From Gymnopilus junonius (lineage: Eukaryota; Basidiomycota; Agaricomycetes; Agaricales; Galerinaceae), in contig JADNYJ010000064.1 of NCBI GenBank assembly GCA_015501075.1, positions 124,001 to 188,000 of the forward strand: a stretch of 64,000 bases of DNA. Direction: 5' to 3'. The notes under the pieces are model-generated. The model had not been told where the DNA came from. It saw only the letters and a program-made list of their open reading frames with translations, and did no database searches. How positions within the stretch are numbered: position 1 is the first letter of the stretch; every line of letters starts with the position of its first letter. A program made the translations under genes and the position numbers. Shown one piece after another: positions 21,595 to 33,101 of the stretch.

Positions 21595-23205
21595 TCAATT
21601 GAAATTTGAATTATTGTTGCTTGCGAAGTAACTCCCTTGCAACTTGTGATCCAGCATTTCTCTGGTCACATCTAATCCAAATTGTCCAACTAAATGTTCT
21701 AAGAGTTGAGCAAGGCCTGTATCCTCTTGTCCAGATACTGACATGTTGTAGCTATTTGCCATTTCAATTTCCTGAAGGTTGCTACTGATCGCCCCCTTTG
21801 GAAGTTTATTTACTGGAATAATTCCTTTGCACTGATGTTCAGCTACAAATTCTTTCATTGCTCATCCGGGCTCATAAGGAATAAAAGCTCCACTAGCTAA
21901 TCGGTACTTATTGTCTGCACCTTTTACAATAAAGCCTGATTCCTCATCACGAATAGCATCTACACACTCATAGACTCTATGGCCTATTTGTCCGCAATAA
22001 AAGCATCTTCCATTGCTAGCATGCTGATGGCTCGTGGACTGCGCATTGACATTATAGGAATTATTCTGACTCTGGAAACCAGGATGGAAGTTTGACTGAG
22101 CTGTCAGAAAATTATTTAAGACCTGCGTTTGATGCTCAATGGCCTTTAATACACTTTCTTGACTCTGCTGAAATTGAGAGTTTGTCTTCTTTTGAAGATC
22201 CCAACTATCCAACAATTTAGCCATCATTTCTTCCACTTTAATAGTTGCTGCTGAGTTTGAAGGAACCATAGCTTCTGCTACTCCTAGATCCAATAATTTT
22301 CCAAATGGACTCTTTGACTCTTCAGAAGAATAAGCAGCCATGGCAAAGACTTCCTCAATTGTATAAGGGTCCTCTCCATGTTGCTTAGGTTGGGCTTGTT
22401 GCGTTGCACTCTGAACCAAATGAATTTGGGTGTGCAAATTATTTCCAAGCACCTTCCTGAATTCTGGGTCTAACCTTCCAAGAAACAACATAACCAGTTC
22501 ATGGTTAGTGATAAGCAGCGGGCTCACATTTTTGAGCTTGCTAATCTCTGCATGCATCGTTCTGGTTAATGAAGCTACACTTTCTGATTGATGGAGAGAA
22601 ATTCCTGGATGGCATGCTACTTTATGGCGCAAACGATCTGCAGATGCGGTCTCTGCTTGAGCTACAGTAGGATAACTCTTTTTAATCACTTCTTTAAATG
22701 CGTTGTAAGTTGCAACCCCCGTAAATTCAGGGAACACCTTCCATTCATCATCTACACCAATGGCAACATAGTCCACTAATTTCTGTTTCTTCTGTTGGTC
22801 TGTCAGACCTCCATCTTCTGAAAACCATTCATCCATAATTCTAAAGAATCGTAACAATTCCTCAGGTTTTTCATTACTAAAGGTGGGCACTCCACGCTCT
22901 CCAACCTTTGGTATCTTATTTCCAGGAGCCATTTTCAAAATGGTACTCGACGTGCTTGCAATCTCTTTATTTAAATTTGGGTCAATAGAAAGTTCATCCA
23001 ATCGAAGGGCTAATGAAGCAACTTCATCTTCTGAATGGTATTCACCAGGGAAAGATGCTTCTTCCTCAGGAATAGGGTTGTCTGGAATGGCATCTAATGA
23101 TCTCTCTGCTCTCTGTCTTTTGCATGTGGGTAGCTCAAGTGCAACTGTTCCAGCACATAAAGAATTTCTAGTTGCTCTAGGAGTTGCGGGCTTTGACGGC
23201 ACCAT
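21595..23205 (-). CDS. gag: Copy A gag, with in-frame TGA before a C-terminal extension
   Basis: A 447-codon frame (23205-21862) starts MVPSKPATPRATR. It contains an acidic region, a capsid-like helical region (RFFRIMDEWFSEDGG) and a CCHC knuckle CFYCGQIGHRVYEC. After the TGA at 21862-21864 the same frame continues open as AMKEFVAEHQCKG... to 21597. The TGA is in copy B too. The protein is almost identical to that of copy B, with about two differences in 447 residues. It is the structural protein of the element and the best preserved part of copy A. Confidence 0.85.
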
Positions 23206-23291
23206 AATTTCTTAGAGAAATAGGTTTCTAACTTCAAGACCTTGTTCACAGAAACTTTATCAAAATACACCCCCTCGCAGTGGGCTCCAGA
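23206..23291 (-). other. Copy A leader with primer-binding site
   Basis: The minus strand reads, just after the LTR end TTATCA, TCTGGAGCCCACTGCGAG. The TGG two bases after the LTR is the usual start of a tRNA-primed binding site. I could not name the tRNA. The same sequence follows the copy B LTR. Confidence 0.6.
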
Positions 23292-24562
23292 TGATAAGCA
23301 GGGAAGTCTCTGGGTGTGAAAACACAAAAATGCGCAACACAACCACAAAAACAAAACAACCTCACTCGTAGTTTTGTGGAGGTGATGATAAGGAGTATTC
23401 TTATGAACTCAAATCCGAAGTTATGGGGTCTACTGGGGCTTTATGGGGCAAATATGGGACTTTCTCTCTGTATATTTCGATAATATACTCTTAAAAATAT
23501 TCTGAGGGCTCTAATCCTCACTGAAACTAAGAAACTCGATACTAGACTTCTTTCTAGACTCTGAACGCCGTACTTTCTGTGACTGAGCGACTTCTTGTCA
23601 ACTCCTAATCACTCAACTTTGTTCAGTCTTTATAAGAGAGTCTTTCTGCTATTTATTTCTTTTCTAAGCTTAGATCTTTCTCTAAAATTCTCAAAATATT
23701 CTGATGCATGTACTTCCGCTTATATTCTGGCAATCCGAAGTTAGACATCTCTAGCATATTTCTACAGCTCAAGGGGACCGCCCACTTGGATTTCTACTAC
23801 TAAATTTCTACTGTATTTATACTACTTCAAACTATACTTATAAATTCGTGTCTGGGTGGATTAATAATGTCTAGCATGTGGAATCGATGGCGCAATATTT
23901 GCCAAGCTTCCTACCCATTGGTTCAATGGTAGAATTGTGTTTTCCGAGCATTCTATGGTAAATGCTATGTGCTTGGCATTGTTAATGCACGTGGCACCGC
24001 TAATTTCAATGCTTTTCTGGCAAACTTTGCCTGTATGGTCTACTAATATGGTAGTACCATGCGCATTGCTGTGCATGGCCAGCAGACAGAGGGGAGTGTG
24101 CGCAGAACACCATGAGATGCAGAGACATGCTCAATGTGATCAGCATTTGCCGAGCCAAGCCGTGATGGATCTCATCATTTCATTAACTGTTCCAATGATC
24201 TGGACTATTATTAACATCAATCTCCTTGGATGAAGTCATTCCATCCCAAGATTGATGCATTCTTTCCTTTTTTGTACATCTGGCTTCAGAAAGAAGCTGT
24301 GCCGATCCCTCGCAGCCTGTCAGTGCATCTAAGTGTTCAATGCCCCCTTGGTAGGATTTCTGATGCTCTTGCTTGTAAATAAATTATACAAGTCTTTGAA
24401 TAAAATAATAAAGACTGCTAGACATTATTTTAATGCCTATTGTATGTGTTCTAATTATTAAGAGCTCAAGGAATCAAACTCTGGGAAGTTCCAGCCCTCT
24501 TATCAACTGCAAAATTAAGATAATGACTGACTTGCACATGTAGACACATGCTGGTCTCATCA
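23292..24562 (-). repeat. G2 LTR (right, 5' LTR of copy A)
   Basis: 1271 bp; in sense TGATGAG...CTTATCA. It is close to both LTRs of copy B and clearly less diverged than the left LTR of copy A. The right flank is CCAC (24563-24566) followed by G1b gag, and matches GTGG at 61885-61888 beyond copy B. Confidence 0.9.
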
Positions 24563-24566
24563 CCAC

Positions 24567-25117
24567 AGGGAATGAAAGTGTCCTAATTGACTACTACATG
24601 AACACCCTGAATGGATGGCTTCAGGAGAAGATAATGGGACTAGACATACTCCCAACCACACTCGCCACTTGGCAGAAGAAAGCCATTGAGTACAATACCC
24701 ACTGTGCCAATTTAGCACATCTCTTGGGTAAAAGCATGAACCAGGTGCCAACTGAATGAAAGACATGGTGGTCCAACCTCGCTAGAGGAACCCCGACCAC
24801 ACACAACCATGCCCCGGTGCCCTGACCTGCTCACTGAGACCCGAATGCAATGGACGTCAACAAGATTGATGTCAATGTGATGACACAAGAAGAACGAAGC
24901 GAGCTCATGAGAAAGGGGCTTTGCTTCTGATGCAAGAAGCCCAGGCACATCTCAAGGGACTGCCCTGAGAAGGGCAAGAACAGGAGGAACCCTCCACTGA
25001 AGAAGAACCCCTCAAAGGGAAAGCACTTCACGTGCACATTAGGTCCTTAATGCAGGACCTCACTGAAGAAGAATGAGAGGAAGTTTATGAAATGGGAGAC
25101 CAAGAGGGTTTTCACTA
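24567..25117 (+). pseudogene. gag: G1b gag C-terminal part
   Basis: Aligns with G1a 7857-8411. The zinc knuckle region reads CF-stop-CKKPRHISRDC, where TGA replaces a codon of the knuckle. Several further TGA codons replace CGA. It has no start of its own because the element is cut here. Confidence 0.85.
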
Positions 25118-25129
25118 AGGAGGTGCATG

Positions 25130-26735
25130 AAACCAATGTATGCTACTCCTTCTCTAGATATTTATTCTGTAGTCTCGGCTCAAATCGAAAATAAATTGCT
25201 GCAATTGCCCTTTTCATTCGAGACTGAGAACAGAACAAAAATCATTGGATCTGCTCTGGGAGACACTGGAGCAAAAGGAAAGTTTCATTGACCCAAACTT
25301 CATGAAGAAACACAACCTGGAAACTAAGGCAGTGGAAAAAGAGATTTTAGTCTTTAACATAGATGGAACCCTGAACAAAAAGGGAACCATTAAGTGCTAT
25401 GTTGACTTAAAACTCAACATTGATGGACAACCCTGAATGGAATGACTACCAGTCACAGGATTGGGAAAACAGAGGATCATTCTCAGTTTTCCCTGGTTTG
25501 AGGAAAACAACCCGGAAATCAACTGGAAAAATGGACAAGTTACACTCAACAGGGAAATTACCACTTCATCCCAAATGGAAGAATTACCTGATGAGGAAAC
25601 TCAACAGATCAACCAATTGGATGACTCCTCCAAACTGATCATCTCCTTTTTAGGTAACGAACCCCTTCTGGAAACAAAGGAAATCTAGGACATCCCCATT
25701 GATGACAACAAAATTTGGATCAATGCGAAACTGACTTCTTCCCAAATCTTTGCTCAGAAACATGATGCAAAGAAAGAAGAAAAGCTGCTCAAGGAAATGA
25801 TCCCACTGGAATACCATGAATATTTGGACATCTTCAACAAAGACACTGGCTGACTGCTTCCCTGAATCTCGATCTTGGGACCACAAAATTGAACTCAAAG
25901 AAGGTTTTCAACCCAAGGTTTTCAAGGCATATCCTCTAACACCTACTGAGGATACTGAACTGGACAAATTCCTTGAGGAGAACCTGAAGAAAGGATATAT
26001 ATGACTGTCGAAATCCCCTATGGCTTCCCCATTCTTTTTTGTATCTAAGAAAGATGGGAAGCTTTTGACCATGTCAAGATTACTGGTACTTGAATGAATG
26101 GACTGTCAAAAATGCCTACCCCCTCCCATTGATCCCCGAACTCATGGACAAACTCAAAGGAGCCAAGTACTTCACAAAACTTGATGTCTGATGGGGATAC
26201 AACAATGTCAGGATCAATGATGGTGACCAATGGAAAGCAGCATTCAAAACAAACAAAGGACTATTCAAACCAATGGTTATGTTTTTCAGCATGTGCAATT
26301 CCCCAGCGACATTCCAGTCAATGATGGACTCCATGTTCAAAGACATCGTACACAAAGGCTTTATCATTATCTACATGGATGACATTCTAATCTTTCACAA
26401 AGATAAGAAGAAACTAGAACAGATAACAAGGAAGGTACTCCAAACACTCTGAGACAACAACCTATACTTGAAACTGGAGAAATGCACGTTTGTGCAAACC
26501 AAAATCAATTATCTTGGAATGATTTCCATGGACCCTTCAAAACTCAGCAGAATATCTGATTGGCCAGAACTGAAAAACGTGAAGCAGGTCTGATCCTTTT
26601 TAGGATTTGGAAACTTTTACAGGTGCTTCATCAGGAAATATTCAGAAATAGCTCACGCACTCAATGAGCTATTAAAGAAAGACTGAAGCTTCAAATGGAA
26701 TGAAGGCGCTAAGAAATCTTTCATCACACTCAAGC
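25130..26735 (+). pseudogene. pol: G1b pol: protease and reverse transcriptase
   Basis: The protease region keeps LGDTGA-like sequence near 25255 with a frame slip, and IILSFPWFEENNPEINW. The RT keeps EGFQPKVFKAYPLTP, the palm and [11 protein letters not shown] near 26370-26400. Stops include TGA in KLDV-stop-WGYNN (Arg in G1a). A few codons are missing near 26521 relative to G1a. It is clearly non-functional. Confidence 0.88.
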
Positions 26736-28700
26736 AGAAGTTCATGGAAGAACCAGTTCTCACCATGCTGGACACTGCCAAACCATTTCAGATCGAATGT
26801 GACACATCCAAATATGCATCAGGAGCAGTTCTTACTCCAATGGGACAGCAATGGAGACTAACACCAGTAGCATTCATCTCAAAAATGTTCTCCCCGACCA
26901 AGAGAAATTATGAGATCTATGACAGAGAACTATTGGTGATGATCCGGGCACTCAAGGAATGGCGACACTACATCCAGGGATCCACCTTCACAACCACAAT
27001 CTATTCTGATCACAAAAATTTGATGTACTTCAGAAGTACTCAAAAACTGAATAGACACCAAGCATGATGGTCTCTATTTCTTTCGGAATATGACATTCAA
27101 CTTGTCCACATCCCCGGAAGCCAAATGATTCAATCCGATGCCCTATCCCGAAGACTGGACATGATACTGGATGAAGATCATGACAATGAAGATAAGATTC
27201 TCTTACCAGAGAATCTATTTATAAATCTCATTGATGCTGATCTCCAAATGGAAATTGCCCAATCCAGGAAACTCGACAAGGACATAACTGATGCACTGAA
27301 ACTCTTAACACAAGAAGGACCCTGGAGTCTTTGCAAAGGACTTAAATGATTGGGAAACTATGCAACTCAAAGGAGTCAGGGAATTAATCTTTTACAAGAA
27401 AAAGAATTATATTCCTGATGATCAAGAACTATGAAGGAAGATAGTGGCCATGTACCATGACCCAGTCACTGCAGGACACCCCGGAGAGCTAGAGACATAC
27501 AGTGCAGTACGACAAGACTACTGGTGGCCCGGAATGTGAACATTTGTCAAAAACTATATCAAAGGATGTGGACAATGCCAACAGTTTAAGATCAACAGAA
27601 ATCCAGCAAATCCTGCTCTGCACCCAATTGAAGGGGCCAAATCCATGTGACCATTCGCACAATGCTCAATGGATTTAATTACTGACCTCCCTAAAATTGA
27701 TGATGATGATTCATTATTGGTCATGGTTGACCATGGGCTTACAAAGGGGGTAATTATCATGCCTTGCTTGAAAACGATCACACAGAAGGAGCTGCACTGC
27801 TCCTTCAGGACAACCTGTTCAAATGATTCAGTCTACCAGACAGTATTATTTCTGATAGGGGACCCCAATTTGCTGCAAAAACATTCCAGGAACTGCTCAA
27901 ACTCCTCAGAATTAAATCGAAATTATCCATGGCTTACCATCCACAATCCGATGGCACACAGAATGATTTAACCAGGAAATAGAAGCATACCTCACCATCT
28001 ATTGTTCCTCCAATCCGTATACTTGGAAACAACATGTTGGCACCCTGGAATTCATTCACAATGATAGGAGACATGTGGACAGACAGAAAACCCCATTCAA
28101 ACTCATGTTAGGAACCAATCCTATTGTGATTCCCACCACGTTGAAAATATGAAGTTCCCTCCATAGAAGAGAACTAAAGAACCTAATCACAGATAGGAAG
28201 GAAGCCCTTGCAGCACACGAACTGGCCAGAGCAAGGATGGCCGATCAATGAAAATCTAACTTAAACCATTCAAGAAGGTGAAAAGGTATGGCTAGACTCA
28301 AGGAACCTCAAAACACTTACAACAAGAAGCTGGCACTGAGATGAGAAGAACCATTCAAGATCAAACATGTTCTAGGGCCATTAACATATCAGCTTCAATT
28401 GCCAAAGACATGGAGAATCCACGACATCTTCCATGCAATGTTGCTGATGCCCTACATGGAAACACTAGTCACAGTAAAAACTTCACACAACCACCCCTGA
28501 AACAATTGATGGAGAACCAGAATATGAAGTCAAAACCATTCTGAACCACCGCAAACTTAGGAATGGATGCTATCAGTACCACATCAAGTGGCTCAGTTAT
28601 CCAATTACTGAAGCATCATGGGAACCTGGATCAAACCTTGCCAATGCATCAGAAAAACTGAATGATTACAAACAACTCCTTCACCTCCCCCATACAACTA
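26736..28700 (+). pseudogene. pol: G1b pol: RNase H, integrase and chromodomain
   Basis: RNase H reads [15 protein letters not shown] and RELLVMIRALKEWRHYIQG, showing the Trp lost in G1a. The integrase zinc region is near 27470-27600 (CGQCQQFK) and the core D is in SMDLITDLP. The remaining catalytic segment near 27850-27980 is frame-broken. The chromodomain near 28530-28670 keeps YHIKW and YPITEASWEP. There are many TGA stops and small deletions. Confidence 0.88.
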
Positions 28701-28729
28701 AACTGAAATGCCATGCCTTTGTTCCTGAA

Positions 28730-29026
28730 ATGAATGAAGTCCATGCTATTCCACTGCCTACTCCACTTGAACAACCACCTATAATCGGGACAATACCCAA
28801 CCCCAATCAAGACAAAAGGAAGAAGATCCAATTCCCAGTCTTCCATGAAGATCCAGACATGAACAGGCTGTGGATGGACCAATATAGGTACCTTACAGCT
28901 CAGAAGGCCCTCAAGTCCTCCATGCCCATCACCCAGAGACTAGTGAAACAGGAGTTGAAGAAGACTGAAAAGGAAATCAGGAAACACTTAAGAAGGCAAG
29001 TCGACCAGGTTCTAACTTCAATTTGA
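28730..29026 (+). CDS. G1b small ORF after pol
   Basis: 98 codons, Pro-rich then charged, with a helical Lys/Glu/Arg-rich end (KKTEKEIRKHLRRQ). It occupies the same slot as 12015-12404 in G1a. Function unknown. It may be the C-terminal piece of a longer frame that follows pol. Confidence 0.45.
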   Translation: MNEVHAIPLPTPLEQPPIIGTIPNPNQDKRKKIQFPVFHEDPDMNRLWMDQYRYLTAQKALKSSMPITQRLVKQELKKTEKEIRKHLRRQVDQVLTSI

Positions 29027-29065
29027 ACTTTGGTCAAACCAGAACTCAAACTTGAACTCCACCAA

Positions 29066-30248
29066 TATGCCCAGCCTCTACTCTCATACTTGTGCTGCCA
29101 CCTCCGCTTCATCCTCCTCTCCCCCGACATCCAAGTCTGCCTATCTCAGATGGACTCTATCTCTTCCGACTCCCCTGACCCCAAGATGCTCCTTTCATTG
29201 CACCCCCTCCTCGTCCCACGGTACATGTCCCAGTCTGTTCTATCGAGGACATACTCAATTTACTCGACTTTGTCAATTTCCAGTGCCTCTCCATAAGGAA
29301 CTCTATGAGTTCCTGAAAGAACCCCCCATTACTCCACTGTGCTCAAAGTCCTTCAAGATGACCCCTTTCTCTCACAGACCCTACAACAGTTCAAAAAGAA
29401 GTCGATCATGCTGAACGACACCGTGAAGTGGTCAAGATGGCCCACACTAGGTCCCTCCAGACCTTCGAAACCATCAAGCAACACCAGCTCGAATGAGCAT
29501 TGAACCCTCCTTGTCAGTAGCAGCGACGAGGAGAACGCCCTGACTGCCACTCCACCATTAGGTCTGAAATGGAACCATCCTCTTCCCTTCCGCTTGTAAC
29601 CCTCCCCACAGACCAACATGCCCCTTCCTCCTCAAGATGAACAATTTGTCATCCCCACCACTGCAACAATAGAACTGCAAGATCCCTTCCAACACGCCCT
29701 GCTACACCATCCCAACTGCACCACCCATCACTATTCCTCCCAGGAGAACCATCACCTCCATCCAGATGACCTCTGCCTGAAATGCCGATCGACCCCCACC
29801 TCCTTCCTGTCAGGGTTTACCTCCAGGACTAGTGGTGTCAGTAGTCATATGACCTAGGTCATTATAGGACACAACCCATTAGGCTGGAATACCAAAGAAG
29901 GTTCTATGAAGTTCTACAGGTTCCATATTGGTGGAGAAGTTGGTAGAATATTCTAGAATAGTTTAAATATGTATATATAGTGTAGCTCAGACTGGCTTAG
30001 AGTCCAGTCTTGATATCAACTTGGTTTCTGGGCAACATATTCAGCAGCACTCCTGACACTTCCTATGCCATATCCTCTCCATATGTATGAAATTGTCCAC
30101 TGACTCCCTTCCAACATGCCCGCCCAAACCCTCAGAGGCGCTGCTTTGCTTGCGACAGCCCGAACCATTGGCAGGCAGACTGCTGCCGATACCACTGTAG
30201 ACATTGCCAGCAATACCGGCCTGGCAACAACATGGTCAACTGTAGTTA
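29066..30248 (+). pseudogene. G1b ORF3 with conserved double zinc knuckle, interrupted
   Basis: Ser/Pro-rich, frame-broken counterpart of G1a ORF3. The two knuckles near 30140-30248 read CFACDSPNHWQADC and CRHCQQYRPGNNMVNC and end at a stop. The second lacks the His seen in G1a. A 251-bp solo LTR (29808-30058) splits the frame upstream. Conservation of the knuckles between two diverged G1 copies suggests that ORF3 is a genuine part of the family. Confidence 0.65.
29808..30058 (-). mobile_element. 251-bp solo LTR, second copy (inverted)
   Basis: Reverse complement of the element at 16828-17081, flanked by the 5-bp duplication CTTCC (29803-29807, 30059-30063). Inserted in G1b ORF3. Confidence 0.88.
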
Positions 30249-30306
30249 ATGACTGATCCGATGCAGTGACAGGGAGTTGTAGGGTATGCATTCCAGTTCA
30301 CAGCAG

Positions 30307-31527
30307 TGATAGGGTACCTACATGGTTACCCATGAATTTTGCACTTTTACTATATTTATGTGCTAATATATCATAATGATCCAGATAACACACATAACAC
30401 AAGGGTACTAAGAGTAGGCAGTAGGACCTCATACTGGCCAACTAGACGGAGTGTCTATTATGAATTACTACAATTAGCGTGGCGGTAGTAACTGAGTAAT
30501 GACCTAGGACTAGGTCTATTCAGTAAGCTCAGAGGCATCTATAATAAAGGTTACCAAAGATCTAGTGGGACCTATAATACCTCCAGTCATTAATCTATCA
30601 GAGGGACATTGCAGCTACGTGGATACACCAGAACCTGATAATGCACGGACCTCTAAATACAGAGGTAGCCTAAGATGTCTAAATAATATGCATAAGGAAT
30701 ACAGTGTTAGCATGGAAACTGGAGGTGCGCTCCCAGGAGTAACCCTTCTAATAATAAATACGGCTTGAGCAGGAGATAGTCCACCCACCGGCATGATACC
30801 ATGATGGTGCAATAGCTCGAGACCAGGAGTCTAGACTAATTAGCACATCATTATTCTGATGGTAGTCAGACCAACTGAGGGATGCGGGTGTGGATGAGTG
30901 GACAATATGCCCGTTACCCAATTCTACACTAGTAAATAGTGTGCCGAAGTATGCACAGACCCGGCGAGTAGGGATAAAGTACATCCAGCAATGTAGAGCA
31001 CTAAAATAGGGACTCTCTCATAGGTATAAAACTGTAGAAAACCAGTAGAATAGGCAGGCAATCCACCCGTAGACCACTGATCATTAGTGCAGATACATCA
31101 GGAGGACTACCTCAGTGATAATTAACTACCAATAATTGATTGTTTCATTGTGTTGCATTAAAATTTGAATGAATAAGTTGGTCCATTTCATTGCATTTCA
31201 TGAAGACCAATATTGAGAGAACTTTCATTGTGTTTCGTTCATCAAAGGGATCAGAAAGTTGCAAGCTTAGACATGTTAGTGCAGAAGCACTTGAGATCTC
31301 AGTTAAGAAGAGCCACCAATACCCAAACAGACTACCTAGTCCAATAGATCTTACTCTAATCACTGCCTCCAACAACTTAACCTAGAGCTTGCTCGAAATA
31401 AGTGTTTGTGAAGACAGAGTTAGTTTGAAGTAGGAGTGGGTTGTTGTTGCAATTGAAGCAAGAATAGCTCACTAAAACTTAAGAGCTCAACTCTTACATT
31501 CACCCTTAAGCAAGAACTAGTGTTTCA
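30307..31527 (+). mobile_element. 1.22-kb solo LTR of a third LTR family, copy 1
   Basis: Starts TGATAGGGTACC and ends TTTCA, with near-duplicated 4-bp flanks GCAG/GCGG. It is inserted between the ORF3 end and polypurine tract of G1b, whose sequence resumes exactly at 31528. It holds a TATAAAA box near 31026. No coding frame is seen. A related copy is at 33102-34132. Confidence 0.75.
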
Positions 31528-31677
31528 GCGGAACAACTGGAACATGTGGATGACATTGACAACTCGCCAATGACTGGTATGACAAATGGCAGGACAGTTG
31601 GCAGGGCGCTGATGCAGAAAACAACACTTCGGTGAGCCTCATTTTGAAGCCAGGGCTTCAATCTTAGTAGGGGGTAA

Positions 31678-32126
31678 TGTTACAATCCTCCTTATTTTCC
31701 TTATCTTATCGTGTGCTCTTTTCCCCTTATCATTTACTGTTCAAATTGTTATTTATACAGTTTCTTCTTGATCATCTTTCCTTGAAAGATGATCACTACT
31801 CTCTTACATGTATGCGGACAATCTTTTCCTTTGATCATCATCCCTCATATTGCCTCCATGATGATCACCCTTTCCGATTCCCCTGTTTTGTTCTCATTTC
31901 ATATATATATTATTCAACAACAAATAGTATATAAACCATAGCTAGACTACCTGTACTTTAGCTTGTTCTTGAGAATCTACTCTTGTAACAGCCAGAGTGA
32001 ACTTGAACCACTAAGGCAATCTTCTGTTGAAGACAATACCTTAGTGGACTTCATTGAACATCCTCTACGACTACTATGCTAGACTTTAATCATGCCGAAT
32101 AAAGTTCTATCATTAAAGTCATAACA
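31678..32126 (+). repeat. G1b 3' LTR
   Basis: About 449 bp, TGTTACA...ATAACA. It is closer to the LTR at 62666-63118 than to the G1a LTRs, which supports the two being one pair. The right flank TAGGG compares with TAGTG outside the other LTR. Confidence 0.9.
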
Positions 32127-32770
32127 TAGGGCAAAGGTGTCTAGATCAGGCACCTCTCTCATTTACCAAGGTAGATGTATACAGCATGTTTCACTTCAAT
32201 CCTGTTGGAATACATGAAGATGAAGAAGAAAGAGACCTTGTAAAAGCAATACTGAGGTCAGAAAAATTTCCTCATGAACATTTTGATACAGTCATTGCAC
32301 TTGTCAATGACAAAGCAGAGCCTACAGGATTGGAAGGTGCTGTTCATGAATTATTTTCAGGCCTCTAATTATGTCTTACCAATTTGCTTGTTTATCTAGG
32401 CACCTGAGTTGGTTGCATCAAAGTTATTTTCACTCTTCCAAAAAAGCTTGATATGTTCCTGGCCCTCATGACCTTCTGCCAAGCTGGCCTCAAGGGCCTT
32501 TAGCTTATATTGAATGGTATTCTCCTCTTACACGCACTGCCAAGGAGAAACATGGAATGATGCATCACATCAAAAGACAATGGAATGCTCAGCAAACTAG
32601 GAGACAGGGGTCTATTGTTCCATTAGGAAATATTGTCAAAGCTGCATGCTTTTTCCTGCATTCCCCAAAGGTGATGTCCCAGCAGAATGGAATCCAGAAA
32701 ATATTTTGGACCACCCAAACACATTTTATGTTAATAATTGGCTAAGTAAATATAGTTATTAAACTATTTG
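32127..32770 (+). pseudogene. Plavaka-type transposase, C-terminal half
   Basis: Frames read LSFTKVDVYSMFHFNPVG, then FDTVIALVNDKAEPTGLEG, then (after breaks or introns near 32365 and 32450) LAYIEWYSPLTRTAKEKHG and, ending at about 32765, VNNWLSKYSY. This order is that of the end of Plavaka (CACTA-related) transposases of Agaricomycetes. The half starts exactly where the G1b LTR ends. Its N-terminal part is at 63119-64000 on the opposite strand. Confidence 0.75.
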
Positions 32771-33101
32771 GTAGAAAATTTCTAGTACTTTAATCTGATA
32801 TGTTCATTCTTATATTGTCCTTGGATTTCTACTGTGTTGAATAATTTATGTACATAGCAAATAAATTGGAACAGAAGTTTAAAGTGTGCTGATGTGATCA
32901 CTCACCCAGACAATGTATTAAACACCTTATGACTTCTTTCTGACCTCTGGCCTCATTCCTTTCATTCCCTTCCATACATCTTTTCTTACCCAGACAATCA
33001 TGCCAACACCTTACAGAGAGCACCATTTTGTCTTTCTGGCAATGCACCATCTCTCTTCCATATGATGCCCCTTATCAATCCAACCCCTCCATCCTGCCCA
33101 T
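32771..33101. other. Unassigned spacer
   Basis: AT-rich sequence after the transposase end. No gene or repeat recognised. It ends at the CCAT duplication of the following solo LTR. Confidence 0.5.

Larger units (their letters stand above)
14152..24562 (-). mobile_element. G2 copy A: Ty3/gypsy element with antisense gene, minus strand, decayed
   Basis: It reads right to left: LTR 23292-24562, gag, a deletion removing protease and the start of RT, RT, RNase H, integrase, an antisense gene, a polypurine tract and the other LTR (15145 down to 14157, then 6619-6345). It is interrupted by G1a in the left LTR, a MITE in integrase and a solo LTR in the antisense gene. Its gag end is almost identical to copy B at 50.2-51.6 kb, whereas its pol and antisense gene are clearly diverged from B. 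The element is a mosaic. Confidence 0.88.
24563..32126 (+). mobile_element. G1b, 3' part: diverged Tf1-like element starting mid-gag
   Basis: It begins abruptly inside gag, at the position matching 7857 of G1a, directly after the G2 LTR. It continues through pol, chromodomain, post-pol frames and polypurine tract to a 3' LTR at 31678-32126. Many CGA codons have become TGA. Two solo LTRs (29808-30058 and 30307-31527) are nested near its 3' end. The missing 5' part, with LTR and gag start, is found at 61885-63118 on the other strand and fits this copy at the cut point. Confidence 0.88.
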
